A DNA stretch of 64,000 bases from Anaerolineaceae bacterium UBA3924 (GTDB lineage Bacteria; Chloroflexota; Anaerolineae; Anaerolineales; Anaerolineaceae), in NCBI GenBank assembly GCA_002385985.1, contig DGEO01000037.1:102505-166504 (forward strand). Reading direction: 5' to 3'. The notes under the pieces were generated by a model. That model was given only the letters and a program-made list of their open reading frames with translations. It was not told the origin of the DNA and did no database searches. This document shows positions 56,788-64,000 of this stretch, piece by piece; position 1 is the stretch's first letter; each line of letters begins with the position of its first letter. The position numbers and the translations under genes were made by a program.

Positions 56788-58551
56788 TCACATCGCTTCT
56801 GGGGCTGTGATGCCCAGCAAAGCCAGGCTGTTCTTAATCGCCTGGCGAGTTGCCATGACCAACCGGAGGCGGAAATTGCGCACCGGCTCCTCCGCCTGAA
56901 GAACCGGGCAGGCGTAATAGAAATCAGTAAAGGATTTGGCCAAATCGTATGCGATATTGGCGATATAAAGCGGTTTGAGCTCTTTCGCCGCCCGCTGAAC
57001 CTCGTTCGGCAGGCGGGTGATCAGGTCGATCAGCTCTTTTTCTTCCGGAGTCAGCTCATAGGTGACGGGCTGGCTGTCCAGCAGCTCACCGCCCGCCTTG
57101 CGCAGGATGCTGTTCGCCCGAACATGGGCGTACTGGATGTACGGCGAGGCCTGTCCGTTGAAATCCAGCGCCGTTTCCCAGTCGAAGGTGACAATTTTGG
57201 CGTTTTCACGGGCCAGCATGGGGTATTTGATCGCCCCGATGCCCACCGCTTCGGCCACAGCCTGCTTTAGGGCTTCGTCCAGTTCCGGGTTCTTTTCCTC
57301 GACCACCGCCCTGGCGCGCGAAATCGCCTCGCGGATCAGGTCCTCCAGCAGCACCACCGTGCCTTCGCGGGAGGCCATCACCACGTTGCCGGGCAGGTTG
57401 ACCAGCTCGTAGGGCACATGCTGCAGGCGATCCGCCCAGGGATAGCCGGCCAACTCCAGCGTCTTGAACACCTGGGTGAAGTGCAGCGACTGGCGCACAT
57501 CCACCACGTAATAAGCTTTGACCAGGTCGGGGTAGTCCTCGAACTTGATTTTGGCCAGCGCCAGGTCTTCCGTGGCATACAGCGCGGTACCGTCCGAGCG
57601 CAGCACGACCAGCACGCGGTATTTTTCCTCATCCAGCCCCAGCAGCTCGTCCAGCTTGACCACCACCGGGCCGTCCGGCCGCTCATCACTGGCGATCCCC
57701 TTCGCGATCAGCTCCTGGACAATGGCCTTGCCGGGCTGTTCGGCCATGGAGTTGAAATAATAGCGGTCGAAGCAGATGTCCAGGCGTTTGTACATCTCAG
57801 CGAAGCCGTCCAGCGACCACTGGCGGGTCTCTTCCCACAGCGCTACCAGCTCCGGATCGCGCTGATCCCAGCGGGCGTACAGCGCGCGGACTTCAGCCTC
57901 CGCTTCCGGGTTGTTCTCCAGACGGCGGCTGGCCTCGGCATACAGGTCACCCATCCACCGGGTGATGTTCTCCGACGGGCGCTCGCCGGCGTGGTATTTT
58001 TGATAGTTCCACAGCCACTTGATCACGTGCAGGCCGATGTCACCCGGGTAGTTGGCGCGCACCACATCGTACCCGGCGCATTCCAGCAGGCGGCAGAGCG
58101 CATCGCCCAGAATGGCGCTGCGCAGGTGGCCGACGTGAAAGGCCTTGTGGGTGTTGGGCTGCGAAAATTCGACCATCACCCGCTCGCCCCTGCGCGGCAG
58201 GCAGCCGAAGCGGTCACCTTCTTCCAGCACCGTGTCGACCACTTTTCGGGCATATTCCGGGGCGGAGAAGTACAGGTTCAGGTAGCCGCGCACCGCTTCG
58301 ATGCGCTCGAAACCCTGCATCCCTTCGAGGTCAGCGGCGACCGCCTCGGCAATCTCCTGCGCCCGCTGCTGGACGTTAATCTTCTTCCCCTGCCGGGCTT
58401 CCATGGCCGCCGCCTGGAAGAAGGAGGTCGACAGGCCCCAGTCCCCGCTGAAGGGAATCCATTTCCACTGAATAACGGGCAGCTCTAAACCCTGCGCGGC
58501 GGCGTACGCCTGGATTCGTTCTTCGATCTGTTTCTGTTCAGCTTCAAACAT
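56788..58551 (-). CDS. argS: Arginyl-tRNA synthetase
   Basis: Class I aminoacyl-tRNA synthetase for arginine, 587 residues. N-terminal Add-1-like region, HIGH-type motif SQPNTHKAFHVGHLRSAILG, Rossmann core with ALYATEDLALAK, the KMSK-equivalent region VVMASREGTVVLLEDLIREA (the canonical KMSK is degenerate, as in many ArgRS), and the DALR anticodon-binding domain (YIQYAHVRANSILRKAGGEL to FYYACPVLQAEEPVRNFRLR). AAGGT precedes ATG 58551. First in the argS-cpgS-obgE-nadD run. Confidence 0.94.
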   Translation of the reverse strand: MFEAEQKQIEERIQAYAAAQGLELPVIQWKWIPFSGDWGLSTSFFQAAAMEARQGKKINVQQRAQEIAEAVAADLEGMQGFERIEAVRGYLNLYFSAPEYARKVVDTVLEEGDRFGCLPRRGERVMVEFSQPNTHKAFHVGHLRSAILGDALCRLLECAGYDVVRANYPGDIGLHVIKWLWNYQKYHAGERPSENITRWMGDLYAEASRRLENNPEAEAEVRALYARWDQRDPELVALWEETRQWSLDGFAEMYKRLDICFDRYYFNSMAEQPGKAIVQELIAKGIASDERPDGPVVVKLDELLGLDEEKYRVLVVLRSDGTALYATEDLALAKIKFEDYPDLVKAYYVVDVRQSLHFTQVFKTLELAGYPWADRLQHVPYELVNLPGNVVMASREGTVVLLEDLIREAISRARAVVEEKNPELDEALKQAVAEAVGIGAIKYPMLARENAKIVTFDWETALDFNGQASPYIQYAHVRANSILRKAGGELLDSQPVTYELTPEEKELIDLITRLPNEVQRAAKELKPLYIANIAYDLAKSFTDFYYACPVLQAEEPVRNFRLRLVMATRQAIKNSLALLGITAPEAM

Positions 58552-58689
58552 GCAGTTACCTTAAGGAAATCTACCCGGCCACAGCCTTGACCCTGCAGGC
58601 GGCCCGGATTTGATTATATCATGCGGTCAGCAAGTCACATTTCGCCGGACCGGCTGATCAATTTCCACTTTTTTTGCTACAGATGTCAT

Positions 58690-58719
58690 TAAAGCAACAA
58701 CGGGAGGCACGACCTCCCG
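58690..58719 (-). terminator. rpsT terminator
   Basis: On the minus strand CGGGAGG (58719-58713), loop of 5 nt, CCTCCCG (58707-58701), then TTGTTGCTTT. Located just after the rpsT stop. The interval 58552-58743 has no other gene. Confidence 0.75.
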
Positions 58720-58743
58720 CTGGCTTCAGACAGATGACCTGAA

Positions 58744-59016
58744 CTAAGCCTGCTGCTGCTTGTGTTTGGCCAGCAGCTTCATCAGGCGAGACTTGCGGCG
58801 CGCGGCATTGTTGCGGTGAATGACGCCGTTCACAGCCGCCCGGTCGAGCGCGCTGATGGCCTGGCGCACCTTTTCCTCGACGTTCTCATCGTTCGCCATG
58901 ATGGCCGTGCGGGCCTGGGAAATGAAGGTGCGGGCGCGGCCGCGGTAGACGCGGTTGCGCAGGCGGCGCTTCTCATTTTGCCGGTTGCGTTTCTTCGCGG
59001 ATGCAATATTAGCCAA
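58744..59016 (-). CDS. rpsT: 30S ribosomal protein S20
   Basis: A 90-residue basic protein binding 16S rRNA early in 30S assembly (MANIASAKKRNRQNEKRRLR, then NRVYRGRARTFISQART, HRNNAARRKSRLMKLLAKH). The length is standard. The start codon is TTG (59016-59014), 7 nt behind GGAGG; no ATG fits the family start. E. coli rpsT also uses UUG, which limits translation and helps autoregulation. Monocistronic with its own terminator. Confidence 0.93.
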   Translation of the reverse strand: MANIASAKKRNRQNEKRRLRNRVYRGRARTFISQARTAIMANDENVEEKVRQAISALDRAAVNGVIHRNNAARRKSRLMKLLAKHKQQQA

Positions 59017-59200
59017 AGTACTTCCTCCAGATCAGCTCAAACTGTACGAGGGTCTCTCAATTATAAGGGCAGCAGTCAACCAGAGGCCTCGACAGGAAGG
59101 GCTGCGGGCTCTGTTCAGCCGTGGATTCTACCACATTTTTGCCTGTTGGAAGCAAATTTGCTGCCAGCAGGCAAGTAATCATCTAGCGAAAAAGGTCAAA

Positions 59201-59234
59201 ACCCTGCCGGCAGCGGGCAAGCTGCCGGCAGGGT
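59201..59234 (-). terminator. pgk terminator
   Basis: Perfect 13-bp stem ACCCTGCCGGCAG (59201-59213) / CTGCCGGCAGGGT (59222-59234). On the minus strand TTTTGACCTTTTT follows. It ends the gap-pgk unit. The 232-nt interval 59017-59248 otherwise has no gene. Confidence 0.85.
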
Positions 59235-59248
59235 GCATACATCACAGA

Positions 59249-60424
59249 CTACTTGTCCTGCAGGGCTGCCACGCCGGGCAGTTCCAGACCTTCCAGCATC
59301 TCCAGCGAAGCTCCGCCGCCGGTGGAGATATGCGTGATCTTATCCGCCAGGCCGGACTTCTGGATGGCAGCCACGGAGTCGCCGCCTCCTACGATGCTGG
59401 TCGCGCCGCTGTCGGCCACGGCCCTGGCCAGCGCGTAGGTGCCCTCATCAAACGGAGGAACCTCGAACACACCCATCGGGCCGTTCCAGACCACTGTCTT
59501 CGCGTCGGCGATAACCTTCGCGAAAGCCGCACGGGACTCGGGGCCGATATCGACCACCTTCCAGCCAGCCGGCACAGGCCCGACCGGAACGGTCTTCACC
59601 TGCGCGCCTTCCTCGATTTTGTCCGCGATGACCATATCGACGGGTAGCATCAGCTTCTTGCCGCCCTGCTCCAGCAGCTCCTTCGCGGTGTCCAGCGCGG
59701 TGTCCTCGACCAGCGAGTCGCCCATCTCATGCCCCTGCGCCTTGAAGAAGGTGTTGGCCATACCGCCGCCGATCAGGATGGTGTCGGCTTTGGCCAGCAG
59801 GTTGCGGATCACGCCGATCTTGTCGCTGATCTTCGCCCCGCCCAGAATGGCCACAAAGGGCTTCTCCGGGCTGGCAACGGCCTGACCCAGATAGCGGATC
59901 TCTTTTTCCATCAGGAAGCCGGCCACACCGGGCAGGAAGCGGGCCACACCCTCGGTGGAGGCATGGGCGCGGTGCGCGGTGCCGAAAGCGTCGTTGACGT
60001 ACAGGTCCGCCAGGCTGGCCATGGCGCGGGCCAGCTCTTCGTTGTTCTTCTCTTCACCCGGGTAGAAGCGGGTATTTTCCAGGACCAGCACCTCACCGGG
60101 CTTCAGGGTCGCGGCGGCCTGCACGGCGCTGCTGCCGATAGTGTCCTCGGCGAACTTGACCGGCGCTTTGATGAGCGTACCCAGGTATTCGGCCACCGGG
60201 CGGAGAGAGAATTTGGCTTCCGGCCCGTTCTTCGGCCGGCCCAGATGCGACGCCAGGATCACCGCCGCCCCGTGGTCCAGCAGGTACTGGATGGTCGGCA
60301 GCGCGGCGCGGATGCGGGTATCATCTCCCACCTTGCCGTCTTTGATGGGCACATTGAAGTCCACCCGAACCAGGACTTTCTTTCCCTGAACATCAATATC
60401 TTCAATGGTCTTCTTGTTGAACAT
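59249..60424 (-). CDS. pgk: Phosphoglycerate kinase
   Basis: Glycolytic and gluconeogenic kinase interconverting 1,3-bisphosphoglycerate and 3-phosphoglycerate. The 391-residue protein has VLVRVDFNVPIKDG near the start, ASHLGRPK, LVLENTRFYPGEEKN, the nucleotide-binding GGAKISDKIGVIRNL, and the C-terminal VGGGDSVAAIQKSGLADKIT and STGGGASLEMLEG. ATG 60424 lies 7 nt behind GAGGAG; a TTG at 60439 extends the frame but is less likely. Follows gap by 91 nt, with an 11-bp inverted repeat between them. Confidence 0.96.
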   Translation of the reverse strand: MFNKKTIEDIDVQGKKVLVRVDFNVPIKDGKVGDDTRIRAALPTIQYLLDHGAAVILASHLGRPKNGPEAKFSLRPVAEYLGTLIKAPVKFAEDTIGSSAVQAAATLKPGEVLVLENTRFYPGEEKNNEELARAMASLADLYVNDAFGTAHRAHASTEGVARFLPGVAGFLMEKEIRYLGQAVASPEKPFVAILGGAKISDKIGVIRNLLAKADTILIGGGMANTFFKAQGHEMGDSLVEDTALDTAKELLEQGGKKLMLPVDMVIADKIEEGAQVKTVPVGPVPAGWKVVDIGPESRAAFAKVIADAKTVVWNGPMGVFEVPPFDEGTYALARAVADSGATSIVGGGDSVAAIQKSGLADKITHISTGGGASLEMLEGLELPGVAALQDK

Positions 60425-60453
60425 TTGCGTTCTCCTCAATCCCCGGGATCAAA

Positions 60454-60494
60454 GTAATGCGCAACCGGCATTGGGATGCACGATTGCGCATTAC
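60454..60494 (-). repeat. Inverted repeat between gap and pgk
   Basis: GTAATGCGCAA (60454-60464) and TTGCGCATTAC (60484-60494), 11 bp perfect with a 19-nt loop. No T-run follows on the minus strand, so it is not a typical terminator. It could be an mRNA processing or stability element, or an operator. Confidence 0.6.
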
Positions 60495-60515
60495 CATTTC
60501 ACTGCAAGAGTCTAA

Positions 60516-61553
60516 TTAGAGGGATTTCGCCAGGAGGGCAGCCAGGTCCGAGGTCCGGCAGGAGTAACCCCACTCATTGTCGTACCAGGTCACCACCTTA
60601 ACCATGTTGCCGTTCATGACCATGGTCAGCGCCGCATCGATGATGGAGGAGCGGTCGTCTCCCTTGAAGTCGATGGACACCAGCGGTTCCTCGGAGTAGC
60701 CCAGAATACCCTTCAGGGGGCCTTCCGAAGCCGCCTTGAAGGCAGCGTTCACTTCTTCCTTGGTGGTGGGGCGTTCCACAATCGCGGTGAAGTCCACCAC
60801 GGATACCGTCGAGGTCGGCACGCGCAGGGCATACCCGTCGAACTTGCCCTTCAGTTCCGGGATCACCAGAGCAACCGCCTTGGCGGCGCCGGTGGTGGTC
60901 GGGATGATGCTCATGGCCGCGGCGCGAGCCCGGCGGGGATCCTTGTGGGCCACGTCCAGGATGCGCTGGTCATTGGTGTAGGCGTGGATGGTGGTCATCT
61001 GCGCCTGCTGGATGCAGAACATGTCATGCACAACCTTGGCCGCCGGAGCAAGGCAGTTGGTCGTACAGGACGCGTTGGAGATGACATGGTGCTTCGCGGG
61101 ATCGTACTTATCCTCGTTGACGCCCAGAACCACGGTCAGGTCCTCGTTCTTGGCCGGGGCGGAGATGATCACCTTCTTGGCGCCGCCCTTCTCGATGTGC
61201 ACGCGGGCACCGGGTTTGCCCTTCGCGGGGTCGCCGGCGGCGTCGGTGAACACACCGGTGGACTCGACGACGATGTCCACGCCCATGTCAGCCCAGCGGA
61301 TCTGGCCCGGGTCTTTCTCAGCGGAAACCGTGATCTTCTTGCCGTTGATGATCAGGTCGTTCCCGTCAGCAGACACCTCACCCGGGAAGGCCCCGTAGTT
61401 GGAGTCATACTTGAACAGATGGGCATTCGTCTTGGCATCGTACAGATCGTTGACCGCCACCACTTCCAGTTCGTCCGGATGGCGCTCGAGGATCGCCTTC
61501 AAAACCTGCCGGCCAATGCGGCCGAAGCCGTTAATACCAACTTTTGTTGCCAT
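60516..61553 (-). CDS. gap: Type I glyceraldehyde-3-phosphate dehydrogenase
   Basis: Glycolytic enzyme converting glyceraldehyde-3-phosphate to 1,3-bisphosphoglycerate. The 345-residue protein has the NAD fold VGINGFGRIGRQVLKAI, catalytic Cys in SNASCTTNCLAP near residue 161, DQRILDVAHKDPRRARAAAM, TGAAKAVALVIPELKGKFDG, and the C-terminal WYDNEWGYSCR. AAGGAGG lies 7 nt before ATG 61553. Asp32-type residue (VNDLYD) suggests NAD specificity. Probably co-transcribed with yvcK upstream (59 nt) and pgk downstream. Confidence 0.96.
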   Translation of the reverse strand: MATKVGINGFGRIGRQVLKAILERHPDELEVVAVNDLYDAKTNAHLFKYDSNYGAFPGEVSADGNDLIINGKKITVSAEKDPGQIRWADMGVDIVVESTGVFTDAAGDPAKGKPGARVHIEKGGAKKVIISAPAKNEDLTVVLGVNEDKYDPAKHHVISNASCTTNCLAPAAKVVHDMFCIQQAQMTTIHAYTNDQRILDVAHKDPRRARAAAMSIIPTTTGAAKAVALVIPELKGKFDGYALRVPTSTVSVVDFTAIVERPTTKEEVNAAFKAASEGPLKGILGYSEEPLVSIDFKGDDRSSIIDAALTMVMNGNMVKVVTWYDNEWGYSCRTSDLAALLAKSL

Positions 61554-61612
61554 AGTGAAACCTCCTTAAGGTTAGCGAATTCTACCATGCATGCACATGG
61601 TTATGTTCCCGG

Positions 61613-62959
61613 TTAAGCGTACTCCTCCTCCTGAGGAACCATCGGGCCTGTGCGCTCATAGAACAGGTCCATGATCACATCAGCCAGTTTCTTTGAGTCA
61701 TGCCGCCAGGGCTGGTCTTCGTCCACCAGATTGCCGTAATAGACCGAATAGGCTGCTTCCAGACCATCCCCGGGCCGCACCCAGTCGACCGACGCGGGGA
61801 GCTTCCCTTCATAGTGGTTGTTGCAGATGATCAGGTCAAACAGGCCGGCGCCGACGTGCTTTTCAAGCGTGCGCACATGATCAAGGCAGGTAAACCCGTC
61901 GGTCTCTCCGGGCTGCGTGGCCACATTGCAGACGTAGATCTTAAGCGCCCGGCTGCTGCGCAGCGCTTCAGCCAGATCCGGCACCAGCAGGTTGGGCAGC
62001 AGGCTGGTAAACAGGCTGCCGGGACCCAGCACCACCAGGTCCGCCCCCAGAATGGCCTGAATGGCCGGGGGATAGGCCAGCGGGTTGTCCGGCTCCAGCC
62101 ACAGCCGCTGGATTTTACCGCCAATGGCGGTGATTTCGCTCTCGCCTTTGACGCGCACCTCACGGCGCTCGCCCTGCACCGCCACGTCCGCCACCAGGCG
62201 CACATCGTGCAGCGTGGAGGGCAGCACCTTCCCGCGGATGGCCAGAACGCGTCCGGCCTCGGCCACCGCGCCTTCGAAACTGCCGCTGATATCCGCCATG
62301 GCCGTCAGGAACAGGTTGCCCAGGTTGTGGCCTTCCAGCCCGGCGCCCTGGCCGAAGCGGTACTGGAAGATCTGGGTGAGCAGCTGCTCATCATCCGCCA
62401 TGGCCGCCAGACAGTTGCGAATGTCGCCCGGGGGCAGCACGCCCATGCTGCGGCGCAGCTTCCCCGAGGAGCCGCCGTCGTCAGCCACGGTCACCACCGC
62501 AGTCAGACGGTTGGTTTCCCGCTTGAGCCCGCGAAGCAGCGCGGACAGCCCCGTTCCCCCGCCGATAGCCACCACACGAGGGCCGCGCTCACGCTTGTGA
62601 TAGGTGCTGACCGTGTCCAGAATCGGCTGGCCGGGCGTGAGATAGGGCTTCAGCAGCGCCCGGTTGACCTTGATGGTTCCAATCCAGATCAGGACCAGCC
62701 CCACCAGAAGGTAGAGCACAATCCGCACCGGAGCGGGCAGCACTTCCAGTTCCAGAAGCGTCGAAAGCGGACCACGCCAGGTCTCAGGCGTGGTCCGGTA
62801 CGCTTCCAGAATAAGTACGGCGATACCGATCCCGATCATTCCCGCCCCGAGCAAAATGGTCACCATCCACCGTTTGATTCCCAGCCCGGGAGCCAGCCAG
62901 CGAAGTCTGCGGAGCGGTTTGAGAATAAGGGTTCGGTACAGGCCGGATTTTTCTTGCAT
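61613..62959 (-). CDS. yvcK: YvcK/CofD-family protein, membrane-anchored
   Basis: A 448-residue protein with two N-terminal membrane segments (WMVTILLGAGMIGIGIAVLI and IVLYLLVGLVLIWIGTIKVN) and a YvcK/CofD domain (VAIGGGTGLSALLRGLKRET, VVTVADDGGSSGKLRRSMGV, PGDIRNCLAAMADDEQLLT, GHNLGNLFLTAMADISGSFE, VLGPGSLFTSLLPNLLVP). Family members bind UDP-sugars and are needed for growth on gluconeogenic carbon and for cell shape. ATG 62959 has no ribosome site and lies one nt after the predicted transcript start. Next to gap-pgk, which fits a carbon metabolism role. Confidence 0.9.
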   Translation of the reverse strand: MQEKSGLYRTLILKPLRRLRWLAPGLGIKRWMVTILLGAGMIGIGIAVLILEAYRTTPETWRGPLSTLLELEVLPAPVRIVLYLLVGLVLIWIGTIKVNRALLKPYLTPGQPILDTVSTYHKRERGPRVVAIGGGTGLSALLRGLKRETNRLTAVVTVADDGGSSGKLRRSMGVLPPGDIRNCLAAMADDEQLLTQIFQYRFGQGAGLEGHNLGNLFLTAMADISGSFEGAVAEAGRVLAIRGKVLPSTLHDVRLVADVAVQGERREVRVKGESEITAIGGKIQRLWLEPDNPLAYPPAIQAILGADLVVLGPGSLFTSLLPNLLVPDLAEALRSSRALKIYVCNVATQPGETDGFTCLDHVRTLEKHVGAGLFDLIICNNHYEGKLPASVDWVRPGDGLEAAYSVYYGNLVDEDQPWRHDSKKLADVIMDLFYERTGPMVPQEEEYA

Positions 62960-62966
62960 CTATTGA

Positions 62967-62995
62967 ATCATAATCGGCTTTCGGGGCGGCGTCAA
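62967..62995 (-). promoter_or_regulatory. yvcK promoter
   Basis: On the minus strand TTGACG (62995-62990), 17-nt spacer, TATGAT (62972-62967), ending 7 nt before ATG 62959. A strong housekeeping promoter for the yvcK-gap-pgk unit, divergent from the ROK gene. Confidence 0.75.
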
Positions 62996-63060
62996 CAATT
63001 ATGCCCCATTTTCTTAAGACAAAAACGGGAATTCATCCTTAAGGTTCAATCCCCCTGCCA

Positions 63061-63069
63061 TGCTATAAT
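63061..63069 (+). promoter_or_regulatory. Extended -10 for the ROK kinase gene
   Basis: TGCTATAAT (63061-63069), consensus -10 with TG extension; it ends 6 nt before ATG 63076, so the predicted +1 is the start codon. Confidence 0.6.
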
Positions 63070-63075
63070 CTGTTG

Positions 63076-64000
63076 ATGAACGTGTATCTGGCCGTCGATA
63101 TTGGCGGAACGCACATGAGAGCCGCGGTATTTCCGGCGGACGGCAGCATCGTTCCTCTGGCTCAAAAACGCATCCACACCGCATCCATCGATCATACCCC
63201 CGCTGACCGGCTGATCCGCCTGCTGGAGGAGCTCTGGCCGGTCGGAGACAGCGTGCTGGGGATTGGCGCGGTCGCCCCGGGGTACATCGATGACCGCCTG
63301 GGCGTCATTTATGACGCGCCCAACATTCCCGGCTGGGTCAACTTCCCCCTGCGCGACCTTCTGCAGGAGCGCTTCCACGTGCCCGTGGTGGTGGGCAACG
63401 ACGCCAACCTGGCCGCGCTGGGCGAATGGCGCTTCGGGGCAGGGGTTGGCCACAGCAACCTGCTCTACCTGACCATCAGCACTGGCATTGGCGGCGGCGT
63501 GATCATCGACAACCACCTGCTGACCGGCTCGCGCGGGCTGGCCGCCGAGTTGGGCCACGTCACCGTCCTGCCCGGCGGGCCGCTTTGCGGCTGCGGTCAC
63601 CGCGGCCATCTGGAAGCGCTCGCTTCCGGGCCGGCCATCGCCCGCTTTGTGGCCGACGAGCTGGCCAAAGGATTGCCTTCCACGCTGCTCGAAAGTTCCC
63701 GGCCAACCGCGCAGGAAATCGGCCTGGCCGCACAGCGCGGCGATACCCTGGCTCAGGCGGCCTTTACCCGGGCCGGCACGTTCATCGGTTATGCCCTGGC
63801 AGACTTCCTGCACATCTTTAATCCATCGATCGTTATCTTCGGCGGCGGCGTCTCTCAGGCCGGTTCTTTACTGCTGGACCCGATCCGCACCGGTCTGGAG
63901 CAGCGCATCATGTCGCCCGAATACACGGAAAACCTGATCATCACCACCGCCGCGCTGGACGACAATGCCGGTCTGGTCGGCGCGCTGGCTCTGGCCGCCA
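63076..64000 (+). CDS. ROK-family sugar kinase (probable glucokinase), cut by the window edge
   Basis: At least 308 residues, open to the right edge. N-terminal phosphate loop LAVDIGGTHMRAAVFPADG, VGNDANLAALGEW with the catalytic Asp, TISTGIGGGVIIDNHLLTGS, AAELGHVTVLPGG and the zinc region LCGCGHRGHLEALASGPA. The third Cys of the usual CxCGxxGC is His here, which could still bind zinc. ROK kinases include glucokinases and some repressors; there is no helix-turn-helix, so a kinase is likely. No Shine-Dalgarno site precedes ATG 63076. Confidence 0.88.
   Translation, partial: MNVYLAVDIGGTHMRAAVFPADGSIVPLAQKRIHTASIDHTPADRLIRLLEELWPVGDSVLGIGAVAPGYIDDRLGVIYDAPNIPGWVNFPLRDLLQERFHVPVVVGNDANLAALGEWRFGAGVGHSNLLYLTISTGIGGGVIIDNHLLTGSRGLAAELGHVTVLPGGPLCGCGHRGHLEALASGPAIARFVADELAKGLPSTLLESSRPTAQEIGLAAQRGDTLAQAAFTRAGTFIGYALADFLHIFNPSIVIFGGGVSQAGSLLLDPIRTGLEQRIMSPEYTENLIITTAALDDNAGLVGALALAA

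Noticed and set aside
1..64000. tRNA, rRNA, CRISPR arrays, insertion sequences, prophage or attachment sites
   Set aside because: I looked for tRNA T-loop signatures, regular spaced repeats, transposase motifs and integrase genes and saw none that hold up; short repeats found are operators or terminators.

Overview
The window reads as one continuous, gene-dense, GC-rich bacterial chromosome segment. It holds 60 protein genes and no rRNA, tRNA, CRISPR array or insertion sequence that I can see. The gene content fits a member of the phylum Chloroflexota, most likely class Anaerolineae. It has a near-complete mraZ/dcw cluster (so it makes peptidoglycan), a class II (B12-dependent) ribonucleotide reductase next to nrdR and ftsZ, an L-lactate dehydrogenase, a phosphodiester glycosidase with an SH3 tail, and many short house-keeping operons. 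The assignment is inferred from gene content and protein style, not from a marker gene search.

Layout: 1-8.4 kb carries ldh, mtaB with a lipoprotein gene, cspA, a ydcF/patB pair and a methyltransferase-proC-methyltransferase run. 8.5-13 kb carries comM, convergent with a phosphodiester glycosidase gene, then an unusual gene fusing a NYN ribonuclease domain to a cold-shock-like domain. 13-18.7 kb is a divergent module: an ABC-2 exporter (two permeases, one ATPase and a 56-residue membrane peptide) facing a NarL-type two-component system. 19.2-36.7 kb is the division and cell wall cluster: mraZ-rsmH-ftsL-PBP-murF-mraY-murD-ftsW-murG-(cvpA-like)-murC-murB-ddl-ftsQ-ftsA-ftsZ. Most genes in it overlap or touch. 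murE is absent from its usual place, and four tandem 10-bp MraZ boxes sit just downstream of the -10 element of the cluster promoter. 36.7-40.4 kb holds a structured intergenic element, then nrdR-nrdJ behind a promoter with two palindromes that look like NrdR boxes. 40.4-50 kb is a set of small transcription units: a serine hydrolase, a TipA-like MerR regulator, PH-domain and STAS proteins, a deoxynucleoside kinase, GNAT and GyrI-like proteins, twin CBS proteins, arfB, a flavin reductase-like protein, DUF1232, yjjX and an SDR.

50.2-53.4 kb is an ECF sigma factor operon (sigma, anti-sigma, a bactofilin-like membrane protein and a toastrack-like lipoprotein). It is preceded by a near-perfect sigma-W-type promoter, which suggests a self-amplifying envelope stress response. 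53.4-63 kb, on the minus strand, carries yvcK-gap-pgk, rpsT, and argS-cpgS-like-obgE-nadD. A ROK-family sugar kinase gene runs off the right edge.

Regulatory themes visible in the DNA: several genes have a -10 element ending about 6 nt before the start codon and no Shine-Dalgarno sequence, which suggests leaderless mRNAs. A TGCTAAAAT extended -10 recurs. Many intrinsic terminators are clear. All functional calls are from reading the sequence; no database search was run.
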